Positions 14,451 through 20,203 of a stretch of 20,203 nucleotides of DNA are shown one piece after another. The stretch covers positions 1 to 20,203 of the forward strand of contig JAZQEG010000015.1 of NCBI GenBank assembly GCA_045538875.1. The letters run 5' to 3'. The notes below the pieces were generated by a model. It saw nothing but the letters and a program-made list of their open reading frames with translations, was not told the origin of the DNA and made no database searches. The number at the start of each line of letters is the position of its first letter. The stretch's first letter is position 1. Made by a program: the position numbers and the translations under genes. This stretch comes from RGIG4708 sp045538875 (GTDB taxonomy: Bacteria > Bacillota > Clostridia > UMGS1810).

Positions 14451-14483
14451 AAAATCCGTACACGAAAGTGTGCGGATTTTTTT
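14451..14483 (+). terminator. Final terminator of the tRNA operon
   Basis: A 13-bp stem (14451-14463 with 14468-14480) closes on a GAAA tetraloop and ends in seven T. It starts directly after the CCA of tRNA-Cys. Confidence 0.92.
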
Positions 14484-14585
14484 GCATTTTTATCTTTTAT
14501 TCTTTTTATTGATTAATAATTTGTGTCCCAAAAATTTTTGTGTATGTAAATTATAGCTTGGTAAATACTATTTTGGGGTGAATTT

Positions 14586-15884
14586 ATGGAAAGTATATGG
14601 GCAAAAACAGCAAAACCTTATAATTTTGACACACTAAAAAATGATATAAAAACAGATGTACTTATTATAGGCGGAGGGATAACAGGCGTACTTTGCGGAT
14701 ATATGCTCAAAAACGCAGGGGTGGATTGCGTGGTTGTTGAGGCAAATCAAATATGCAGCGGCATTACAAACAATACCACCGCAAAAATTACCTGTCAGCA
14801 TGGGCTTATATACGATAAGCTGATAAATAAATACGGACTTGAAAAAGCGCAGCTATATTTTGAGGCAAATAGCGCGGCAGTAAATCAATATAAGGATATG
14901 TGCCAAAAAATTGAGTGCGACTACAGTGAGTGTGACTCTTATGTTTATTCGCTGAATAGCAGACAAAAAATTGAAAAAGAGGCAGAGGCACTAAATAAAA
15001 TAGGATGCGATGCTGTGTTTGCCCAAACCACTCAGTTGCCATTTGAGGTAAAAGGAGCAGTGGGTATAAAAAATCAGGCGCAATTTAACCCTCTTAAATT
15101 TGCATATGCAGTTGCAAAACAATTGCCTGTTTATCAAAACACAAAGGTTACAGAGCTTACACCCATCGGTGCAAAAACAAATTGTGGCTTTATAAAGGCA
15201 CAAAAAATTATTGTTGCAACTCACTTTCCGTTTATTAACAAGCATGGTGCATATTTTGCAAAAATGTATCAGCACCGCTCGTATGTTGTTGCGCTGGACG
15301 CCAACTCTGATATCAGAAATATGTATGTGGATGAGGCACAAAAGGGTATGTCTTTTAGGCGGTATGGAGAGCTTTTGCTTGTAGGAGGCGGCAGTCATCG
15401 TACAGGCAAAAAAGGCGGCAATTGGAATGAGCTTGTTGATTTTGCCAATCGTTACTACCCAAATGCCCTTGAGGTATGCCGATGGGCAACACAGGATTGT
15501 ATGACTCTCGATGGAATTGCGTACATCGGTCAATATGCAAAAAACACTCCGAATTTATATGTGGCAACGGGTTTTAACAAATGGGGTATGACTTCATCTA
15601 TGGTGGCAGCAACAGTTTTGGCAGATATGGTGCAGGGCAAACAAAACAAATATGCGTCGGTGTTTTTGCCTTGGCGCAGTATGATGCATCCGCAGCTTGC
15701 AGTAAATATGGCCGAAACACTTGTTAGCTTTTTGACTCCCACAGCTCCGCGTTGCCCGCACCTTGGATGTGCCCTAAAATACAACAAGCAGGAGCACTCG
15801 TGGGATTGCTCCTGCCATGGTTCGCGTTTTGCCAAAGATGGCAAGCTTATAAATAACCCTGCAACAGGTGACAAAAAAATTTAA
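14586..15884 (+). CDS. FAD-dependent oxidoreductase (DAO fold) with C-terminal Rieske [2Fe-2S] domain
   Basis: This is a 432-residue two-domain redox protein. The FAD domain starts with the dinucleotide motif VLIIGGGITGVLCGYML (25-41) and the acidic end of strand 2 (VVVEANQ, 49-55). A late FAD motif appears at NLYVATGFNKWGMT (323-336). The Rieske site is C390-P-H392 and C408-S-C410-H411, matching CxH...CxxH, near the C-terminus. Proteins of this type oxidise an amine or other small substrate at FAD and pass electrons to the cluster; the actual substrate is not known. ATG 14586 has GGGGTG 7 bases upstream. It is a single gene between two tRNA loci. The Rieske domain ends soon after the second cysteine pair (NPATGD), so the protein is on the short side for this architecture. 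Confidence 0.9.
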   Translation: MESIWAKTAKPYNFDTLKNDIKTDVLIIGGGITGVLCGYMLKNAGVDCVVVEANQICSGITNNTTAKITCQHGLIYDKLINKYGLEKAQLYFEANSAAVNQYKDMCQKIECDYSECDSYVYSLNSRQKIEKEAEALNKIGCDAVFAQTTQLPFEVKGAVGIKNQAQFNPLKFAYAVAKQLPVYQNTKVTELTPIGAKTNCGFIKAQKIIVATHFPFINKHGAYFAKMYQHRSYVVALDANSDIRNMYVDEAQKGMSFRRYGELLLVGGGSHRTGKKGGNWNELVDFANRYYPNALEVCRWATQDCMTLDGIAYIGQYAKNTPNLYVATGFNKWGMTSSMVAATVLADMVQGKQNKYASVFLPWRSMMHPQLAVNMAETLVSFLTPTAPRCPHLGCALKYNKQEHSWDCSCHGSRFAKDGKLINNPATGDKKI

Positions 15885-15926
15885 GGCGGTGTAAAAACAA
15901 GTTTGCCTTTTTGAAAAACACAAAAA

Positions 15927-15998
15927 ATTGCAAAAAATAAGCACCTGCCTTATGGCAAGTGCTTGTTTTGGTTGCGGGGACGGGATTTGAACCACGCG
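15927..15998. repeat. 72-bp direct repeat, copy 1: fragment of initiator tRNA 3' end plus its terminator
   Basis: This is identical over 72 bp to 16147-16218. On the minus strand it contains the last 30 bases of tRNA-fMet (15969-15998: T-arm, acceptor 3' strand and CCA) followed by a copy of the tRNA terminator hairpin. It lacks the rest of the tRNA and cannot be a functional tRNA gene. The gap 15885-16188 holds no protein gene. Confidence 0.9.
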
Positions 15999-16005
15999 CC
16001 CAGTT

Positions 16006-16059
16006 GCGGTGCCCAAAAAAATTATCGTATTGCATAGCACACTCAATTTTTTTGACCGC
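16006..16059. other. Long imperfect hairpin in the DNA between the two tRNA repeats
   Basis: GCGGT (16006-16010) and CAAAAAAATT (16014-16023) pair with AATTTTTTTG (16045-16054) and ACCGC (16055-16059), leaving a 3-base bulge. The surrounding 148 bp (15999-16146) holds no gene; further on there is a perfect 10-bp palindrome CGAGCGCTCG (16094-16103). Confidence 0.55.
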
Positions 16060-16146
16060 TGCCTCTCCTTATGCCTCGCTTTATCTCGCACTGCGAGCGC
16101 TCGGCAACGTCCCCTTCGGCAACCCTCAGGTCGCTAGCACATTAGC

Positions 16147-16266
<120 letters not shown>

Positions 16267-16299
16267 ATACAGATATTAAATTGTGTGAGTAGCTTTGAG

Positions 16300-16388
16300 T
16301 GGTGCCGGAGACCGGAATCGAACCGGTACGAAGGGTTAACTTCGCAGGATTTTAAGTCCTGTGCGTCTGCCTGTTCCGCCACTCCGGC
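16300..16388 (-). tRNA. tRNA-Leu (anticodon TAA)
   Basis: An 89-base class II tRNA with a long variable arm and encoded CCA. The acceptor stem is GCCGGAG with CTCCGGC and the anticodon loop is ACTTAAAAT. It is upstream of tRNA-fMet on the same transcript, 33 bases apart. Confidence 0.96.
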
Positions 16389-16407
16389 GTACTCATCGTA
16401 CTTATCT

Positions 16408-16436
16408 ATATTAACACTATTGTTTGCATTTGTCAA
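16408..16436 (-). promoter_or_regulatory. Promoter of the tRNA-Leu/tRNA-fMet operon
   Basis: On the minus strand there is a -35 TTGACA (16431-16436), a 17-bp spacer and a -10 TAATAT (16408-16413), 19 bases before tRNA-Leu. It lies between yabR and the tRNAs. Confidence 0.85.
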
Positions 16437-16460
16437 GCATTTTTTAACAAATATGCAAAA

Positions 16461-16925
16461 TTAATAGCCACCGCCGCCTCTTCTGCCGGCTCCTCTCTTT
16501 GATTCCATATTTCGTTTGATGTCGTGCATCTTTTCATCGCTGGACTGCTTAAACTTGTTAAGCATATCATCAAAAGACATAGCATCCTTATTTTGGCTGC
16601 CCCAGGTAAACTCTGCAGGCGCACCTACAAGGCCTGTGCTAACAGGACGCTCGCGGCGTTCCTTTTTTTTGATTTTGGGAGCATCCTCGCTGCCCTTAAG
16701 TGCCTGCTTTATAGAAAGGCTTATTTTGCCGCCATCGTTAGGCAGCACCTTTACCGTAACCTCATCGCCAATTTTTATATGGTCGTTAATATCTTTTACA
16801 TAATCGCTTGAAATTTCCGAAATATGTACAAGCCCGCTGCCTCCGCATTCAAGCTCAACAAAAGCGCCAAAATTTGTAATTCCTGTAACTTTTCCTTTAA
16901 GTATTTTTCCAGTCTCAATCTGCAT
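16461..16925 (-). CDS. yabR: S1-domain RNA-binding protein YabR
   Basis: This is a 154-residue cytoplasmic protein with one S1 RNA-binding domain (about 1-75: GKILKGKVTGITNFGAFVEL, then GLVHISEIS, then GDEVTVKVL and ISLSIKQAL). A basic, Gly/Arg-rich tail ends in GAGRRGGGGY. The start was chosen at ATG 16925 because its MQIETGK aligns with the start of B. subtilis YabR; a TTG two codons upstream is closer to the AGGGGG site and is possible. It lies 25 bp after divIC, the order seen in Bacillus and Clostridia. The exact role is not settled; RNA binding is known of the domain. Confidence 0.9.
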   Translation of the reverse strand: MQIETGKILKGKVTGITNFGAFVELECGGSGLVHISEISSDYVKDINDHIKIGDEVTVKVLPNDGGKISLSIKQALKGSEDAPKIKKKERRERPVSTGLVGAPAEFTWGSQNKDAMSFDDMLNKFKQSSDEKMHDIKRNMESKRGAGRRGGGGY

Positions 16926-16950
16926 TGTCAAAATTGCCCCCTAAAATTTA

Positions 16951-17238
16951 TCACTGATTGTCGTTGTAATTTTTAAAAAACTTTTCGTCAGACTTAACCA
17001 AACCCAATGTATCACGGGCAATTTGCTCAACCGACTCCTGAGAAGAATACACATCCTCGGTGCTGTCAAGCTCTTTTTTGTATTGTTCCTGCTCGTTAAG
17101 CTTTTGCTCTAAGTCGGCTATGCGTTTTTCGTATGTTGCAATATCATTTCGAAAATCAACATATACCTTTACAGCAACAATCAAAACAACTGTCATAAAT
17201 ATAATAGTAAATATTCTTTTACTTTTTTTTGATATCAC
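16951..17238 (-). CDS. divIC: Septum formation initiator, DivIC/FtsB family
   Basis: This 95-residue bitopic membrane protein of the divisome pairs with FtsL and DivIB/FtsQ at the septum. It has a short basic N-terminus (ISKKSKR), one membrane helix (about residues 8-27), a coiled coil (about 30-65, IATYEKRIADLEQKLNEQ) and a C-terminal motif SVEQIARDTLGLVKSDEKFF, the family's conserved 'ARexLgmvkpgE' element. The longer frame would start 27 codons earlier, but GTG 17238 has GGGGAGTGAG with ideal spacing and gives the normal length. It lies 77 bp after yabQ. Confidence 0.92.
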   Translation of the reverse strand: MISKKSKRIFTIIFMTVVLIVAVKVYVDFRNDIATYEKRIADLEQKLNEQEQYKKELDSTEDVYSSQESVEQIARDTLGLVKSDEKFFKNYNDNQ

Positions 17239-17315
17239 AATCTCACTCCCCGTCACACTAATATTATATAATAGCCTAAAAAAATTGTAAAGGGGATAAT
17301 TATTAAATTTTGATT

Positions 17316-17813
17316 TCAATTTTTGCTGATTTTATGCCTTATATGGGGTATTTTGATTTTAACTTTGCAAAATATGCTGTGTACAATAAAAAGCATTCGT
17401 GATTTTAATTTGTACCCGAAGCTTTTTATCGGTAAACTAAGTATATGCAAAATTTTTGAAGGTATGCACAAAAGCTTTAAAATAATCAAAAAACAACAGT
17501 GAATGCATTTTACGATAAATGATGCAAAACCCAAAAGGCGCTTACTTAAAAATAGGATGTACACAGCTGCACCTGTTAAAATCCCCACAAATTCGTGCCA
17601 GCGCAGCTCGCCGCTGTTTGAAATGTACACAGCTATATATACAATAACTGCGCAAAATACCCAAAATGTAACATCGTAAATTGCGCTCAAAATGTTGTTT
17701 AATTTGTAATTTTTTCGCACAGCACGCAAAATGTCAAACAAAAATCCGCAAATCAGCCCTGCAAGAGCACACAAAGCAAGGGCAGTTAGCTGTTGCAGCT
17801 TGTATATTTCCAT
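17316..17813 (-). CDS. yabQ: Spore cortex biosynthesis protein YabQ
   Basis: This is a 165-residue multi-pass membrane protein made in the mother cell and needed for spore cortex formation in B. subtilis. The N-terminal half holds the family pattern (LQQLTALALCALAGLICGFL, then FDILRAVRK, then a helix around DVTFWVFCAVIVYIAVY and GELRWHEFVGILTGAAVY). The C-terminal third is a basic tail. The ATG overlaps the yabP stop by one base (TAATG), indicating translational coupling. Together with yabP it is good evidence that the host makes endospores. Confidence 0.92.
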   Translation of the reverse strand: MEIYKLQQLTALALCALAGLICGFLFDILRAVRKNYKLNNILSAIYDVTFWVFCAVIVYIAVYISNSGELRWHEFVGILTGAAVYILFLSKRLLGFASFIVKCIHCCFLIILKLLCIPSKILHILSLPIKSFGYKLKSRMLFIVHSIFCKVKIKIPHIRHKISKN

Positions 17814-18112
17814 TATTTAAGCAGCTTGCTCCAAAAGCCTGATTTGCCCCGATGCCCGTAGTTGTCGTGGTATACTACAGAATCAATGTCGCCTGTGATG
17901 GATGTTTCGCCGTTGTCTATGCTGAGCTTGTTTATGTGCATATTGTGCCCATCTATTATTACCACTCCGCAAAGAGTATAAAGTACAATGTGCTCCTCGT
18001 TAAAGCTTTCGATATCTTCTACTCCCGATATACTAATTTTTTTGCGGTTTTCCATTATTATGTTTTGTACAATATCTGGTTTTGCTGTTTTTCCTGTCTG
18101 CTTTGTTTCCAT
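17813..18112 (-). CDS. yabP: Sporulation protein YabP
   Basis: This 99-residue soluble protein is required for spore coat/cortex assembly; in B. subtilis it is expressed in the mother cell with yabQ. The family core is visible: MENRKKISISGVEDIESFNE, then HIVLYTLCGVVIIDG, HINKLSIDNGETSITGDID and SVVYHD. A 20-residue N-terminal extension precedes it. The ribosome binding site GGAGG (18149-18153 region) is 7 bases before the ATG but lies inside a 12-bp hairpin (18115-18157), so translation may be restrained by structure. It is 47 bp after rqcP. Confidence 0.92.
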   Translation of the reverse strand: METKQTGKTAKPDIVQNIIMENRKKISISGVEDIESFNEEHIVLYTLCGVVIIDGHNMHINKLSIDNGETSITGDIDSVVYHDNYGHRGKSGFWSKLLK

Positions 18113-18114
18113 AA

Positions 18115-18157
18115 AAAACCTCCATACAATGCAGTTAATACATAATATGGAGGTTTT
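18115..18157 (-). promoter_or_regulatory. Hairpin that buries the yabP ribosome binding site
   Basis: AAAACCTCCATA and TATGGAGGTTTT form a perfect 12-bp inverted repeat with a 19-base loop. On the transcript the 3' arm contains the GGAGG of yabP and continues into a run of T just before its ATG. It can act as a translation block, or as a terminator after rqcP. Confidence 0.65.
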
Positions 18158-18159
18158 GT

Positions 18160-18402
18160 TTAAATTATTACAGAATACATATTTTGCGCATCACCCTTTA
18201 GTGCGTGCTCGGTAAGCATTTCAACCTTTACTTTAAGAGTTTTTTCGCCAAAGGTTATTTGGATAATGTCGCCTTGTTTTATATTGACCGACGGCTTTGC
18301 CACCTTGCCGTTAACCGTTACCTTGCCTTGCTCACAAGCCTCGCAGGCAACAGTGCGGCGCTTTATAAGGCGTGATACCTTTAAATATTTGTCAAGTCGC
18401 AT
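18160..18402 (-). CDS. rqcP: RqcP (YabO), S4-domain ribosome quality-control factor
   Basis: This 80-residue cytoplasmic protein binds stalled 50S subunits and works with RqcH in adding alanine tails to incomplete chains. The whole protein is one S4 RNA-binding domain: MRLDKYLKVSRLIKRRTVA (1-19), then GKVTVNGKVAKPSVNIKQGD and the final strands ITFGEKTLKVKV. Start ATG 18402; its AAAGGAG site overlaps the last codons of the upstream gene, only 4 bp away, so the two are co-translated. In B. subtilis mazG/yabN lies between these genes; here it is absent. Confidence 0.95.
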   Translation of the reverse strand: MRLDKYLKVSRLIKRRTVACEACEQGKVTVNGKVAKPSVNIKQGDIIQITFGEKTLKVKVEMLTEHALKGDAQNMYSVII

Positions 18403-18406
18403 TGTG

Positions 18407-20002
18407 TTACTCCTTTATAAGTTTGTATTTTTTGAGTATTGGCAGCAGCATTTGTGATTTTGGCAGCATTTTTACATCGCTCTCTGTTATTGCCCCAACA
18501 ACAAACAAAACTGCAAAATAACATATTCCGCCGCAACCTATTGCCGCTATTGTAGATAGAGTGTTGCCAAGCGGCAATGTAGCATTGTATACCGCAAGCA
18601 CAACAGCTGCCATTGCAACTACAGCTATAAGAGGCTTTAACACAAGAGATACAAAATTGTATTTTATGTGCATAATTTTTTTGATAGAAACAAGGTTGAG
18701 CACAAGTATTACAAAGTAGCAAAGTATTGTGCCTATAGGTGCACCTGCAATGTTGATGTCAGGGTGCCCTACAAGATAGTAATTTACAGCAATTTTTGCA
18801 ATGCCGCCTGCAACCATATGAACAACAGGTGTTATTGCGTGCCCCGTTGCCTGAAGTATAGCATTGGTGAGGCTTACAAGTGACACAAACACAATTGCAT
18901 AGCCCAAAATGGAAAGGGTAGACTCGGCAGTGGTTGAATGAAACACAAGCTGTAGTATTGGCCCTGCCATAATTGCCATGCCCACTGCACATGGTGCAGT
19001 AAGGAGTATTGTAATTTTGAGACTGCCCGCTGTAGCCTTTTGTGCCTCGTTTGTGTTTTTTATTGCAAAGGAAGATGCAATTGTAGGCACAATGCTTATG
19101 CTTATTGCAGTAATAAGAGTGGGCACAAGGTTAAACATTGTTATTGATTTGCCCGTATATGCGCCCCAAAGTGCGTTTGCTGCATCGTAGCCAAAGCCTG
19201 CCGCATCCTGAAGCCTGCGCATAATCATTGCAGCATCTATAATAGAAGTAAGCGAAAATACCGATGCGCCTATTGTAATTGGTATTGCAATTTGAACAAG
19301 ATTTTTTAGTATTGTAAAATTGCTTTTTGATACGGTGTCTGATTTGGAATATGGCAAAATATTTTTTCTGTTTTTAAAATGGATAATCACAAGGGATAGG
19401 AGTGCCAAAAACCCACCTGCCGAAACGCCAAACACAGCTCCTGCCGACGCCATTTCGATACCTTGGGCAATAAACAGCATTGCAAGGCCGTAGCCAAAAA
19501 CAAGCTTGCCAAGTGCTTCGCACACTTCGCTTATTGCGGTTGGCAGCATATTTTGCTGACCCTGAAAGTAACCTCTGTAAACACTCATAATTGCAACAAA
19601 AAGTATTGCAGGCGAAAGTGCTCTTATTCCATTTGCTGCATTAGGGCTTGCCATAAGGTTTGCACACACATTTGCTCCAAAAAACAAAAATGCAAAACCT
19701 ATAACACCCATAATTGCAAGCAGGCGGTAGCTTACTGCAAAAATTTTGTGAGCCTCTAAATTGTTGCCCTTTGCTTTTGCTTCGGCAACCATTTTTGATA
19801 TGGCAACGGGCATACCTGCAGTGGCTATTATAAAAAGCCAGTTATACACTGTGTATGCAGTGCCAAAGTAGCCCATGCCTTCGTCACCCAAAAGGTAATT
19901 GAGCGGTATTTTAAATATTGCACCAATAACTTTTACAAGGATGTTTGCTATCATAAGTATGAGAGCACCCTCAACAAAGCTTTGTGATTTTTTATCAGGC
20001 AT
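18407..20002 (-). CDS. MOP-family flippase, SpoVB/YabM-like
   Basis: This is a 531-residue membrane protein with about 14 hydrophobic segments, a member of the MOP/MviN superfamily of lipid-linked precursor flippases. In spore-formers SpoVB moves lipid II for cortex peptidoglycan; YabM and other paralogues have related envelope roles. Motifs seen are SFVEGALILMIANILVKVIG (8-27), FKIPLNYLLGDEGMGYF (29-45), YRGYFQGQQNM (143-153) and the mid-protein IPITIGASVFSLTSIIDAAM. Position as first gene before rqcP-yabP-yabQ-divIC-yabR corresponds to yabM/spoVB-like genes of Firmicutes. ATG 20002 has AAAGGAG 8 bases upstream. An arm of the fold-back element family begins about 33 bp upstream, so regulatory DNA may derive from it. 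Confidence 0.9.
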   Translation of the reverse strand: MPDKKSQSFVEGALILMIANILVKVIGAIFKIPLNYLLGDEGMGYFGTAYTVYNWLFIIATAGMPVAISKMVAEAKAKGNNLEAHKIFAVSYRLLAIMGVIGFAFLFFGANVCANLMASPNAANGIRALSPAILFVAIMSVYRGYFQGQQNMLPTAISEVCEALGKLVFGYGLAMLFIAQGIEMASAGAVFGVSAGGFLALLSLVIIHFKNRKNILPYSKSDTVSKSNFTILKNLVQIAIPITIGASVFSLTSIIDAAMIMRRLQDAAGFGYDAANALWGAYTGKSITMFNLVPTLITAISISIVPTIASSFAIKNTNEAQKATAGSLKITILLTAPCAVGMAIMAGPILQLVFHSTTAESTLSILGYAIVFVSLVSLTNAILQATGHAITPVVHMVAGGIAKIAVNYYLVGHPDINIAGAPIGTILCYFVILVLNLVSIKKIMHIKYNFVSLVLKPLIAVVAMAAVVLAVYNATLPLGNTLSTIAAIGCGGICYFAVLFVVGAITESDVKMLPKSQMLLPILKKYKLIKE

Positions 20003-20034
20003 TTATAAATCTCCTTTATGTATCAATTTACAAC

Positions 20035-20203
20035 TAAGATAAAGTTTATAAAGGAATAATTTAATGTCAAAATCTGTGCAAACGTCGTCTGCGGATGATA
20101 AGTGGTTTAACAATTTGTAATTTTTGTGCCATATTTTTTTGCGGCACGCGCAAAATCGCTCAAATTTTTTCGCTCGTTGCGCTAAAATTTCAAAATGGTA
20201 GGG
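20035..20203. mobile_element. Second member of the fold-back element family (cut by window end)
   Basis: This aligns with the left arm of the element at 4921-5482 from TAAGATAAAGTTTATAAAGG onward. It includes 46 identical bases (20068-20113 against 4954-4999), then diverging but clear similarity (TTTGTAATTTTT, GCGGCACGC, CGCTCAAATTTTTT, GCGCTAAAAT). It continues past the window end, so its right half is unseen. No gene lies in 20003-20203. Confidence 0.75.

Noticed and set aside
14236..14487. 83-codon minus-strand open frame across tRNA-Gly and tRNA-Cys
   Set aside because: Antisense read-through of tRNA genes and the terminator; this gives the familiar false protein seen over tRNA clusters.
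15883..15912. Terminator of the FAD-Rieske gene
   Set aside because: Only a 5-bp AAGGC/GCCTT stem with a long loop precedes the T-run; too weak to call.
15969..15998. A second initiator tRNA gene
   Set aside because: Only 30 bases of the 3' end are present; D-arm and anticodon arm are missing.

Overview
The window is an AT-rich stretch of a Gram-positive, endospore-forming bacterium, most likely an anaerobic clostridium (class Clostridia, Oscillospirales/Ruminococcaceae-like). The main grounds are the sporulation and division cluster (spoVB-like, yabO/rqcP, yabP, yabQ, divIC, yabR), a TPP riboswitch feeding an ECF-type thiamine S-component (ThiT), strong GGAGG-type ribosome binding sites, sigma-A promoters with 17-bp spacers and U-tract terminators. 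The genus cannot be fixed from the sequence alone.

Layout. (1) 1-1132, plus strand: the end of a phage-like lysis cassette, made of a lysin-like C-terminus with two tandem repeats, an XhlA-like protein, a small membrane protein and an LL-H-type holin. It ends at a strong terminator shared with a converging operon. (2) 1237-4867, minus strand: three small uncharacterised proteins in a coupled operon, gapA, a cyclophilin lipoprotein and an unknown 275-aa protein. (3) 4921-5482: a non-coding fold-back (MITE-like) element with near-perfect terminal inverted repeats between TA dinucleotides. A related arm lies at 20035-20203, cut by the window end. (4) 5533-10662: a 23S rRNA m5U methyltransferase (RlmD/RlmCD family), a flavodoxin-domain protein, a small membrane-anchored protein on the minus strand, and a class A penicillin-binding protein. 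(5) 10685-11538: promoter, TPP riboswitch, terminator and thiT. (6) 11542-11684: two large REP-like palindromes. (7) 11809-13835: two overlapping short-chain chrA genes followed by hslO (Hsp33). (8) 13896-14483: tRNA operon Val-Asp-Phe-Gly-Cys with promoter and two terminators. (9) 14586-15884: a FAD-dependent oxidoreductase with a C-terminal Rieske domain. (10) 15927-16388, minus strand: tRNA-Leu and initiator tRNA-fMet, plus a 72-bp direct repeat of the fMet 3' end and its terminator. (11) 16461-20002, minus strand: spoVB-like, rqcP, yabP, yabQ, divIC, yabR.

How the genes relate: most are housekeeping (glycolysis, cell wall, rRNA modification, tRNAs, thiamine uptake, redox-controlled chaperone) or belong to the conserved sporulation/division block. 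The accessory signal lies in the phage lysis genes and in non-coding DNA. The points most worth a second look are the fold-back element family placed next to gene starts, an initiator tRNA that appears to carry an extra base in its T-stem, the att-like duplication of that tRNA's 3' end, and a hairpin that would hide the yabP ribosome binding site.
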